This document shows positions 12,576 to 22,844 of a stretch of 64,000 bases of DNA, piece after piece. Source of the DNA: Sapria himalayana (taxonomy: Eukaryota; Streptophyta; Magnoliopsida; Malpighiales; Rafflesiaceae); the NCBI GenBank assembly GCA_029783825.1, contig JAREIK010016116.1, positions 36,947 through 100,946 of the forward strand, read 5' to 3'. Below the pieces are notes generated by a model that saw only the letters and a list, made by a program, of their open reading frames with translations, did not search any database and had not been told where the DNA came from. Both the position numbers and the translations under genes were made by a program. Position 1 is the first letter of the stretch, and the number at the start of each line of letters is the position of its first letter.

Positions 12576-12579
<4 letters not shown>

Positions 12580-12624
12580 TATTTATTTATCTATATATCT
12601 ATTTATATACTTATCTATCTATCT

Positions 12625-12920
12625 GACTATAAGAAAAAGCCCAGGTGGCTAAAGAATAATCTCTATCTCTATAGGATTTTTTCATCGCTAAAATAAAATA
12701 ACATCAGAATAATGATGAAAATTATCCCAAGCTAAAGTGCTCGTCATAAAATATTAATGAGAAAAAATAATTTTCTACAAATTTTTTAATGATGGAAATT
12801 CCCTAGCTAATTATTTTTATCCTTGCTAATTTACATCGTAATTAAGAATACTAATTAATATTTTTTGACTCAATATATATAGATAATTCCCTACCTAAAT
12901 TAGCGATTAAAAATTCTCTT
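12625..12920 (-). repeat. 3' terminal and subterminal region of CACTA C
   Basis: It carries TTAGC/GCTAA subterminal motifs such as CATCGCTAAAAT, TTCCCTAGCTAATT and AAATTAGCGATT. On the minus strand it aligns with 48640-49030 of element B around the shared GCACTTTAG and TTTTAGCGATG motifs. Confidence 0.75.
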
Positions 12921-13065
12921 GCTATTTTCATTCCCAAGATATTTTCAAAATTTATTTTACAAAAAATTTTTTACATCTTTTTATATTTTTATATTAAATT
13001 GAATAAAAACATATACTATAAATAATTTTTTATAGTTAACAAAAAGAAAAAGTAGTTCAGAAATT

Positions 13066-13265
13066 ATTCTGATACAATTATTACATAATAAAAACCAAAT
13101 CATAACATAGGTATATAATTATTTAAAACAATATTATCATCCTCATCATTAGCTGAAGCATTTGTGCTAGGCTCTCCTACATGGTTTCTCTGCTGGAACA
13201 ATGTCTCCTATCTGTCTCGTAAAGATTGCTAACTCTAATTCCATATAGCACTTTTGTTGTTGTTT
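13066..13265 (-). pseudogene. Second copy of the Transposase_24 C-terminal tail
   Basis: On the minus strand it reads QSLRDR, ETLFQQRNHVGE and NASANDEDDNIVLN. It is homologous at DNA level to 15283-15475, which ends in TTAPANYEDDFILND, and to the plus-strand tail near 45650-45720 in element B. Thus element C has two copies of this tail, about 2.2 kb apart, with the captured gene fragments between them. No other transposase domain is attached to this copy. Confidence 0.7.
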
Positions 13266-14139
13266 TGCATTTGATACTGCTTAGAAAATTTATTTTTAAC
13301 TTCCTCGAAAACATTATTATCAACACTAAAATCATGAATTAAAGCCGCAATATTGTAAACTAATGAAAGGCACACTTTAAACACAAAACAAAAGCAAACA
13401 AACGTGAAGGAAAATATTACTTAATTTCTAGATGCACTGTATGACCTGATCCAGCAACTAAAGCATCTACCTCAAGTTTATTTCCCAATTACAAGCACTT
13501 TACTAATATCTTTTCATTATTTTCAAGGGCTCTACTGCATATATGAAATAGTTATGAAAAAAATAAACAAGAGAGAAAACTAATAAAAGAAATAACACAC
13601 AAAAAAAACTATTTAAATAATATAGTGTAGCCAGAAGAAGTTATTAGAAACAAATAAAAAAATGAGAACCAGTATTCAATGAGAAATCGAATCATGCTAT
13701 TTTTCCCGGAGACGGGTTCCCAGGTCTGAGTCCAACACCATCTTTTTCCCTTTAGTATTAAGTATCAAGACACTGGCTGGAGACTCCGTGCATGTGACTC
13801 TGACCCCATTAACGAACTCATTTTATTATTCAGAGACACCACACTTGTGTGTCCCATGTTTTCATAATGAAGATGAATATTTCTTCACCATATCAAACAT
13901 CTCAAACCTAGCAAAACGATATGATTTCATCAATTGAATAGATACATAAAATGATACATATGCTGATTATCAACTTGTTTTTTTAAAACAAGAATACTAG
14001 CACATGAAAACAATAGACACCCATTGTAAGGTGAACTACTACGGAAAGTAGCAAAATCAAATGAGAATCAGCTGAGCAAATAATTGGAGCAAAATGAAAG
14101 AAAAAGAAGGGAGATTTGCCTATCCATCATGCACCCTTA
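13266..14139 (-). other. Unassigned exon-like patches between transposase tail and PP2A fragment
   Basis: Three less AT-rich patches read sensibly on the minus strand. One near 13260-13345 gives ALIHDFSVDNNVFEEVKNKF. One near 13430-13540 gives LEVDALVAGSGHTVHLEIK after a possible acceptor. One near 13690-13800 gives SPASVLILNTKGKKMVLDSD. They are separated by AT-rich intron-like DNA. I do not recognise the family. They could be exons of a third captured gene or an unrecognised part of the element's second gene. Confidence 0.35.
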
Positions 14140-14310
14140 TTGTTGTAGTTGAGAAACAGCACCATCATTAAAATGGCCACCTTAATAAACAAGCAAACAC
14201 CAGCAACAAGCACCACAACTAGGAGGTGGGCTGCACCAATTTGTGTTGTCTCATAATAAAGAAAGTTATCTGGAATTCTTCTGGTCTCATATAGCTCTTC
14301 TCTCCTTGGT

Positions 14311-14375
14311 GTAGGCTCAAACTACATCAATTTTAAGGCTCAAACTGCATAAATTTTAAGGCTCAAATAGTATCA
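14311..14375. repeat. 25-bp tandem repeat, 2-3 copies
   Basis: The unit TTTTAAGGCTCAAACTGCAT recurs with small changes next to the first codons of the PP2A C-terminal tail. It looks like a local duplication of the exon edge. Confidence 0.7.
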
Positions 14376-14420
14376 ACACAACCACAAAAACTATCATTTC
14401 ACAGCATAAACATTTTAAAA

Positions 14421-14482
14421 AACAAAAACAAAATCAAAAACAAAATAAAAATCAAAGACAAAATCAAAATCAAAATCAACAA
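14421..14482. repeat. (AAATCA)n-type simple repeat
   Basis: Imperfect AAAATCAAAAAC/AAATCA units fill the gap between the two parts of the PP2A fragment. Confidence 0.85.
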
Positions 14483-14769
14483 CTTTTTTATAATGGCCCC
14501 AATTGTAGCCATCCATTACAAGCTAGCGAGCTCGAGAAATAAGCTATAGATTGTTTGTTTGGTTGAACTGGTCAGAGGTGTTCTATAGAAGAAGGATGGC
14601 GAGAGTTTAGGTGAAGAGAAAATAATCAAACATATCGGTGAAAAACATCCAGACATTAGCATTACCATACTTCTGTAGGCACTCATCATAAAATCCATAA
14701 AATTTAGTGATATGCTGACTTTTGTGATTTCTTCTTAGGATTGTGATCCACTATGGATAGTGCACTTAA

Positions 14770-15262
14770 AGAGCCACTAGGAGTGAGACTATCTCGATTG
14801 AATAATATCCAAGATCAACTTATCATCACATATTATTCTCCGCCTATCTCATTAATTATTTAAAAACAAGAATATATAATGATTAATTGAAATTAAAGAA
14901 TAACACCATGGATTCTCATTGGGGGGAGGTGAAGATGATGGATGTTGGCATACATATAGATTATTTCCTTTTATATAGTCTCACATCTTCTTTACAACAT
15001 TAGAACGAGATAATGTATCTTTACTTGTACCAAAAAAATTTATGAGAGAGTATGAAAGAGGAACAAGTAGCCAAAAATCCAGAAGTTTTCTTCTTCTCTT
15101 GTTTTTCTTTGTGCTTTGATTTACATCTGGAGATATGAAGCAATAATATTTATTTAGACACAATACCAATTGACTTCACCATGACATATTTAACCATGAA
15201 AAACTTTTACCTGTCTCATCTTCTTCTTCTCTTTTCTTTGATTCCTTGTTCTTTAATAAACA
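14770..15262 (-). pseudogene. Captured fragment of a SWIB/MDM2-domain gene, introns retained
   Basis: Three exon-like pieces lie on the minus strand. Piece 1 (15262-15211) reads NKESKKREEEDET and ends at ACAG|GTAAAAG. Piece 2 (15126-14953) follows the acceptor TCTCCAG, joins in frame, and reads KKNKRRRKLLDFW, LLVPLSYSLINFFGTS, LSRSNVVKKM, a TGA where the family has Trp, then DYIKGNNL before a GTATGC donor. Piece 3 (14849-14770) reads DRRRIICDDKL. This is the order of the SWIB domain of plant chromatin-associated proteins. Retained introns mean capture at DNA level rather than from mRNA. The domain is broken by the stop and lacks its C-terminal helix; the sequence then runs into the PP2A fragment within about 30 bases. 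Confidence 0.85.
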
Positions 15263-15282
15263 AAAAACCAAAACAATTCAAA

Positions 15283-17213
15283 AATAATTCTTATACAAAA
15301 GTTCCATGATTAAATTAAAAACATAACATAGTTTCATCATCATTTAAAATAAAATCATCCTCATAATTAGCTGGTGCAGTAGTGCTAGCCTCTTCTGCAT
15401 GGTTTCACTTCTAGAACTCAGAATGATATCTATTGTGTCAAGACTGTAACTCTGACACCATATAGGGCATCTGTTTTTGTTTAACTATCTTATTTTCTTT
15501 CATCTCATCATTCACTTCTTTCATTTCCTGTATTTCTTTCTTTGAATGAGTAATCTGCTTATTTTCTCTTCTTTCATTTCCTGCAAGTTTTCCTTTAATT
15601 GAGTAATCTGCTCAACCTTCTCTTTCATTTCTATCTCCATAACTTCAAAACATTTATTTGTTTTCATTACTTGCTATTCAATTTCCTCATCCACCACTAT
15701 TGTGACAGAGGAATTAGAAGCATGACTACTACAACAAAATTCCACTCCCTTCAAGTCGATGTCATATACTCGCTGCTTCTTCTGACCTCTTATGGTCTCC
15801 AAATAGATATGATCATAGTCAAGTGGTTGAAGATCCATAGAACTTTCAATTCATAGAGAAGCAGCTATCACACGTTCCTCCACGAGTTTTTGTGATAAAA
15901 TAGTAAAAAAATACTATCCTAGATATACATAAAATAAATCTAATATTTTCATTCCACACAACCTTCAAAATTTACTGTAGTATTCTAAAAGTTTATTAAT
16001 ATGATAGATTCTTATAGTAATCATCTGAGACTTTTTGTCAACAAACTGTCCATCCACTTTCTACACATGCATCTTTCTAATCTCATAAAAATTTGAATCT
16101 CGACCCAATTCTCCAGCCTAAAGTATGTATTTATTAAGTAAAAAATTAACAAATGTTAGAAAAAGTTAGCTAAAATAATTAAACCATGCATAGATTTGAT
16201 TTATTTGGACTATTAAGACAACTATTAAATATATAAATGTTTTAAACTTGTAAATTGTATCAAATCTCGAGTGCACTTAATGCTCAATTTTAACCCTCCT
16301 ATGTGGCGAGACATTCTAGTACGTATTCTAGCTACCTTAGTCCATCGGTTTTTGATAGCTATCTCTGATTTTTTTTTCACACTAGCTCATTTCAATACTT
16401 AAGCCACTCGGACCACTCATCCTCGGGTATAAAATTAGACATATCTTTTAGAATCTTTTATTTTTGAACAAAATCTATGTCCCATTCAGTAGTTTTGCTC
16501 TCCAACAATGACTTTTTTGTCCATTAAATTTGGGTGCCATGTGCACTGATTTGATATCTATATATAGAAAACTAAAAAAATAACTATATTGTTAATATGT
16601 ACATAATTATTCAATACTTAAATAATAACCAATATAATAGTTAACTAAATAGATAATTAATTTTCAATGCTTTTGTTTATTTCTTTTTACCAAAAAGTAA
16701 TTAAAGTTACTCTCTCTTGTTGATTCAGAAACTTTCTTCAATGAGAATGCTTTAGAATCAACCATTTTCTTGAAAGACTTTGTAATTATAGTCGAATACT
16801 TGCGTAAATGGAAAGAAACTATAAAAATATTAAAATAACATTGAAAACAAGCAAATCATAACTATATATAAAAACAAAACCACTAACAGGGACATCATAA
16901 TTTTAATTTAAGTTATATTTACATATTTCTTATACCTCCCATCCATAATTTATATCACTAACTTAGCACTGCATGCAGAGGAAGGCATAGTATTTGATGA
17001 TGTCGATGGTGTTGTAAATAAGAGAACTATTTGTGTAAAATGTGGTGTAGAAGTTGGTGATGGATCAAAAGTGTGTGAAAGAGGGAAAATGGGTGGTGGC
17101 CTTATATTTGATAAAGGTGATGGTAAAGGTGTTAATGATGGTGATGGTGATGGTGATGTTGAAGTTTGGATATAGTGGGTATGAGATGGTACTGACTGTA
17201 CAACATAGAACAA
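15283..17213 (-). pseudogene. Second CACTA protein (Transposase_24 family), decayed
   Basis: From 17213 down there is first a Pro/Ser-rich N-terminal region (SPSPSPSLTPLPSPLSNIRP). A patch near 16690-16810 follows (AFSLKKVSESTRESNFNYFL), then PEDEWSEWLKYWNE and KNRWTKVARIRTRMSRHIGG near 16420-16290. DSNFYEIRKMHV and KVDGQFVDKKSQ (about 16100-16030) correspond to the family's conserved EIFRKTHTRKDG-like stretch. IYLETIRGQKKQRVYDI lies near 15800. A coiled-coil tail (EVMEIEMKEKVEQITQLKE) ends in APANYEDDFILND. This matches the Transposase_24 protein that accompanies TNP2 in plant CACTA elements. Frameshifts, stops and probable introns separate the pieces. It lies downstream of TNP2 on the same strand, the usual order. 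Confidence 0.8.
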
Positions 17214-17436
17214 ATAATAGAGATATAATAAACATTAGTAATAGATTTCAACAAAATATAGAAAGTATTTGAAACTATAATACTCTAATACAATTATAAC
17301 AATTTAATTATTGGCATCACTATCATTCTCTAATGGATCTTCTAATATTTTATCTGATTCTGATCAAAGTTCCAACTCATCTTCAGATAGAAAAAGGAAC
17401 ATCTTCAATTTCTATTTGGTCACCATTTCAGTCACA

Positions 17437-19910
17437 TTAGTTTTCTGGATCTTCATCTACATGCACATGCTCAATATTATTTAAGACATCTTCTGGAAAT
17501 GCTAGTTCAACATCTAAGTTTGTACTTCTTTTTTGAGATGTTGGTACTTCAAAATATGACCGAGCTTTAATTTTGCAAATAGCCCAACAGTCACTCTTAT
17601 CACGAGATAAACTCGGATATGTACAATAATATACTTGAGTGGCTTGAACTACCATAATAAATGGCTCATATCGATTAAATCTATGTTTATGGTTAACATC
17701 AACTAGCTTATAATCCGAATGAATCTTTGTACCCCCATTTTATGTATGATCAAACCAGTCACATCTCAAAAATACAATCTTGTTATTTTCGAGTATAGGA
17801 TACTCCAACTGGATAACTTCTGTGAGTTAACCATTATAATCAATTTCATCTACACTATAACTTGAGCCTTTAATGCATACACTACTATTCATAGTTACTT
17901 TAGAAGAATTGTGTCCTATTGTTTAAAATTTATATTTATTGATAAAATACCCATGATAGGTTGCCACATATCTAAACAGGCTTTTACTTAGATTCAGTAT
18001 TAATATGTTGGAATCTCCATTTGAAGGATCATTTGTCTGTTGCATAAATTCAACAAATTATGTTAAATAGTAAAAGATACTAATAAATCAAATAATTGAT
18101 AAAATTAAAGCTTAAGAATTTTCCCATAGTTCTTGAACCAATTTGCAAATTCTGTTTCTAGCACAGAATCGACCTCATGGCTAGAAATGGTTGGTTGCAT
18201 ATGTTTTAACTACACAACATAAACACTGCACAAATATAAATGGAGGGAGAACAATGGATATAAAATTTTAATTAAATATATTTAGGACAAAATTAAACTA
18301 TGATTAAACCTTCAACCATTTTGGGTATACATACTCAATAAATGGCGCAACCTCCTCACAAATAACTAAAACATAGCTCTAAGTTGTGTTGTACTCTTCA
18401 TTTATCATGCATCTTTTCTTTGCTCTTCCAAATGCTCTACTATGGTGCTTGAAAATAGATAGATTGTCCACAGATTCATCTTCTATCAGCACACAACCTT
18501 CATCATTCCAAGGCACATTTCTATTCTTTGTATTGACATGATCCTCAAAATAATAAGAACAAAAAGATGATACTTCTTCTACTAAATATGCATTACAAAT
18601 TGAACCTTCAACTTTTGCCTTGTTTCTATTATTCAACTTCAACTTACGAAGATACCTACAACCATTATGTTAGATTTCAATTTAATCAAATAACAATATT
18701 AATTTATGCTTGAAATAATAAAACATAGCTACTTATATTTAATTACCTCTCAAAAGGATACTCCCATATGTATTTCACTAGGCTGACAATCCTTGCTTCA
18801 TATGCCTAATGGATTGATAAATGCTCTTTTGAGTCATAAAAGTTGGGTGAGAATACCCATTCAAGCTTACAAAGAATGAGAGGTAAGTCATTCTCCAGTC
18901 TCATCATGTTAGCTTTTTTGATTCTGGTTACAGTTAGATGTTTGAAGAACAAACTAAGTTCGGTAAAGACCTTCCAACCACTTAGAGGAAGTATTTCATG
19001 CAAATCAATTGGTATTAATCATTGCATTAATACATGACAGACATGAATTTTTATTCCAAATAACTTAAAAATCTTCATATCCACACATCTGCCCATATTT
19101 GACACATCCATCAAGGAATTCCAAACTTTTAACTCATTCACACAATGTATGTCTTGCCTTCTGATCAAGTGTGTAACAAGCATTAGGGTATTTTTTGTAG
19201 CCTCATTTTGTTTGAATTCTGGATTTCGATAGTAATCATTCAACTCTTATCTTGATTTAAAGTATCTTTTGTTTTTCTATCTACGTTAAGGACAGTGTTG
19301 AAAATATTGTCAAATACATTTTTTATATACGTTACATCTAAGTTAAGAAGAATTAAATTGGGCTTCCAATAGGGCAAGTCCCAAAAAATACTGCATTTCA
19401 TCTAGCTAAATATTTTGCATATTGGTCCACTAGTTCAAATAGCATCCATCTCATGAACGAACAACTGGTGCAACTATCATCACTATTTTGTTTTTCAAAA
19501 TACAGTTTTATTTCTGTGGAATGGATGATTTGTAGGTAAAACCTTATGATGGTTATCAACCATGACTATTTACCACTGAATTTGAGGGTAAATGCATTAA
19601 ACTTTTCTATGCAATATGGGCATGCAAATCATAGTGTAGTACTCGAACTAGACGAAATTAAATAAGTAGGAAAATTACTAACCATCCACATAAGGGTTAC
19701 CCACATTATGAAATTTTGCTTCTTTAAGATGTCATATGTATTCACTTCAATATCTCACAAATGATTTAACTCTGTTATAAGAGATTGTATGAAAACATCC
19801 ATAATGTCTTTTGAATTTTTTTGCCCTCGAACTAATTTTGACATAAACATATATTGCTACTTCATACACGACAATGGAAGAAAATTATAAGGTGTAACTA
19901 TGATTGGTCA
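17437..19910 (-). pseudogene. TNP2-type CACTA transposase, decayed
   Basis: Read on the minus strand, the N-terminal part shows QYMFMSKLVRGQKNSKDIMD and VNTYDILKKQNF, matching the family's PYMFL...PG and VKTYDISKKQNF. Next are a CPYCIEKFNAFTLKFSGK-like zinc region, then WDLPYWKPNLILLNLDV and VFDNIFNTVLNVDRKTKD (19382-19265). Then FGIKIHVCHVLMQ and LILCKLEWVFSPNFYDS (DUF4218 region), RNKAKVEGSICNAYLVEE and FCSYYFEDHV, and near the end the DUF4216-type PFIMVVQATQVYYCTYPSL. TNP2 catalyses excision and insertion of CACTA elements. Stops and frameshifts interrupt it throughout, for example DVMH is DVTY and LW is L-stop, so it is inactive. The gene order and strand define the orientation of element C. 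Confidence 0.92.
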
Positions 19911-21670
19911 TATTGAATATTTGAAGGAGTAAGCTTCTCACTTCTCAATAAAGATCAAAGACCAAAATTTCTACTATAATTCAACTCAATCTTTGAATAT
20001 TAAAATAAATAGGATATATAAAATTAATGGAATGAAGAGCCAATTCCATGAACTCTTGGCTAATTAATTAATAAAGAAATCAGACATGAATAAAAACATA
20101 TTTGGACTATAAAATATATCATTCAAAGTATTCAACTAGAAAACATAGATGTGAAGCAAACTAAAATTATAGATTTCTAGCTTTACAATTCTATACTGAT
20201 TAGAGATACAAAAAATTACAGACATTAACATTAACATAATTTGGGTAAAATTGCAATCAAAAGATTGTTTGGTAAAGAAAACTTACATACACACAATTAA
20301 TACCTAATCAATAGGAAGAATGGGAACTTATTAATTTAGCAAAAATTAATAGATATGTTCATTACTTATATATTTTTTTTCAATTAAATATTAAAAAAAA
20401 GGTAAATCTTGGCTAGAGCAGCCCGAGAAAGCTTTTTTTTACAATGCCCAAATAGTAAATGAGTAAATCAACCAAATGGCCACATCAATTTTTTAAAAGC
20501 TTCTAAAATAGGTTAATTAATTTCATAAAACAATTACATGGCTATATTTGCAAATAACTTAAAAAATCTTTTAATATACTCATACTATAATTTTACACCA
20601 AGCCAAAAAGTATATAATGACTAAAAATAAAATGGTACACATAAATACAAACAAAAACTATACATACATACATACATATGTGTGTGTGTGTGTATCATAT
20701 ATCAAAAGTATAATCATCTGCACAAACAAATTTATTTACATATGCAAAATCTAAAATAGCTGAAAAGAAAAAAAATAAAAGGAAAACATACAAGAGTATC
20801 ATATATCAAGAGTATTATATTATGAATTAATGATAATTTTTGTTTTTTTTATCATTAATTTTTTATTGCTAATTGTTGAATTTATAAAAAAATATACTAC
20901 TAGAATAACATTAAATCTAAAATAACACACCAATATTTAAGATATTTTTTTAAAATGGAGATTTATGATCCAATAAACAATTTTAATTAAAAAACTTTAC
21001 TTTGATATATTGATTCTCAGTAATAATCTCAGAATCAACATTAGATCATAGTCAAAATTTTGAAAATCATTAGTTGATGATGTATTACATCTTGTTTGAT
21101 TTTTTTTTGTTTTTATTTAGTTGTACAATATTATTTTTGATCATTTCTAATTTTTTGTATGTGTGATAAAAAAGTGGCAAGTGTTTTGTGTAAAGAAGTG
21201 TATTAGTATGAATGTTTCATTGCAAACAAAAAAAATGAGCATGTAAAGTAAACATAGAGTGCACTAAATAAACGACTTCACATGCATCACACATCTACTA
21301 CATTGGATATATATATAATATGGACATTTTTTTCAAAAAAGAATGGTATACTCTATTACTAATCAAATTATCTATCATATTACTCATGTTAACATTATAT
21401 AATGATGGAACAATTACTTATTATAAATGTATACATAAAATATGACACCATGCATGGCCAGTGTGCTTTGAGAATGCATGCCATCTTCCTCGTCTTTGAA
21501 TTTAAAAAATTACAGTACCTTACTACTCTTTTCCTCTTGTTAGTATTTTATTTGTCCTCTTTTACTATTATTCTTTGAATTTAAAAGCTAGCAACTTTCT
21601 GTTTAATTGACATCCATTAAACATTAAAAAAAATAATCATTAAAAGAAAAAAACTTTCTTTTATCTAGTA
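19911..21670. other. 5' region of CACTA C, no recognisable gene
   Basis: AT-rich, about 1.8 kb, with a short TG run near 20680-20692 and no coding pattern on either strand. By position it should hold the promoter and 5' subterminal repeats of element C, but I do not see the GCTAA-type repeats found at the other CACTA ends, which suggests loss or heavy decay. Confidence 0.5.
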
Positions 21671-22064
21671 ATCTTTCTATCCTTATATATATATCTATCT
21701 ATTTATCTTTTTATTTCCTATCTATCTATCTTACTATATATCTTTCTTGCTATCTATTTAAGTATCTGTCTATCTATCTATGTATCTTCCTATTTTTTAA
21801 TCTCTTTATTTCTTTATATCTTTATCTATTTATCTGTCTGTCTATCTATCAATATATATATATATCTATCTATCTATATGTCTATCTCTTTAACTATCTA
21901 TCTATCTATTTTTCTAAATGTCTATATGTCAATATATCTATTTGTGTCACTATCTATCTTTCTATTTGACTATCTTTCTAACTATCTAATTTTCTTTCAA
22001 TCTATCAGGATTTTAGTTAATCTTTCTATTTATCTATCTATATATCTATCTATTTATCTACTTA

Positions 22065-22097
<33 letters not shown>

Positions 22098-22793
22098 GTC
22101 TATCCATGTGTCTAATAATCTGTTGATCGATTTATCTATATATGAATCTGTGTATCTATCCATCTATCTCTATCTGTATATCTATTTATCTACCTATTTA
22201 CTTATTTACCTCTCAATCTATCTATCTGTCTATCTATCTATTTGGTTATCTGTCAATGTATCAATCTTTTTTTCTATCTATTTTTCAATCTATATATCCG
22301 ACTATCTATACGTCTATATATCTATCTATCTGTCAATCTCTCTAACTAACTATCTATCTATTTGTCTGTAATACAAATATCTAAATCTTTATTTGACTAT
22401 CTATCTATTGATCTAACTTTTTATCTTACTATCTACAAATATGTCTAATGCCTATATGTCTATTTATCTATCTATCTATCTATTTGTATATCTATCTATC
22501 TAGTTATCTTTCATTCTATGGATCTATTTATCTCTCTATCTTTCAATCTTTCTAAATGTCTATATGCCTATATTACAATCTATGTAAATATCTAACTTGC
22601 TATCTACTTATCTCTCTATCTATCTAATTATCTTTATTTTTACTAACCTATTATTTAATGTGTCTATCTTCCTATCTAAATATCTAGTTGTCTATCTATC
22701 TATCTATATATCAATCTATCTATATGACTATGTGTCTATCTATATATCTTCTTTTTATCTATCTATCTATCTATATATCTCTCTATCTCTCTA

Positions 22794-22844
<51 letters not shown>

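Larger units (their letters stand above)
9720..12624. repeat. Degenerate TATC microsatellite, block 1
   Basis: About 2.9 kb of CTAT/TATC tetranucleotides on the plus strand (GATA on the other), with variants TGTC, TTTC, TATT and AATC and internal runs of TA and CA. Long open frames repeating YLSI are a by-product of the 12-base reading period and are not genes. About 9740-10500 and 10565-11300 are a diverged tandem duplication. CACTA termini bound both ends exactly. Confidence 0.95.
14258..14744 (-). pseudogene. Captured fragment of a PP2A-type protein phosphatase catalytic subunit
   Basis: On the minus strand the order follows the serine/threonine phosphatase 2A catalytic subunit. First [18 protein letters not shown] matches the metal-site RGNHESRQITQVYGFYDE region, with G and E of GNHE changed. 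Then come [32 protein letters not shown] and LISRARSL. After an AT-rich, repeat-filled gap the C-terminal tail FEPTPRREE...TRRIPDNFL appears at 14321-14258, matching the conserved RRTPDYFL end; the family's stop is replaced by TAT. In-frame stops and the loss of the central segment and the whole N-terminal half make it non-functional. It lies inside CACTA C directly downstream of a SWIB fragment on the same strand, so both were probably acquired by the transposon. Confidence 0.85.
12625..21670 (-). mobile_element. CACTA (En/Spm) transposon C with captured host-gene fragments
   Basis: Transcribed leftward: TNP2 transposase (19910-17437), then Transposase_24 protein (17213-15283), then captured host fragments, then the 3' terminus at 12625. 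That terminus reads GACTATAAGAAAAAGCC, a one-base variant of CACTATAAGAAAAA, and the adjacent 300 bases are homologous to the 3' end of element B (48640-49030). At the other edge TTTATCTAGTA at 21660-21670 could be a decayed 5' terminus, but its match is weak and the true 5' end may be lost. TATC microsatellite touches both sides. Both transposase genes carry stops, so it could not move by itself. Confidence 0.75.

Noticed and set aside
9720..12624. CRISPR-like array
   Set aside because: Short repeats with variable words between them, but the repeat is a 4-base microsatellite with no constant 25-40 base repeat, no unique spacers and no cas genes, in a plant-type context.
14140..14258. A hydrophobic membrane-like peptide on the minus strand following the PP2A tail
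   Set aside because: It lies past the position of the phosphatase stop codon, so it is most likely 3' untranslated sequence read through a mutated stop.
18843..19037. Plus-strand open frame of 64 residues
   Set aside because: It is antisense to the DUF4218 part of TNP2, which has clear family similarity on the minus strand.
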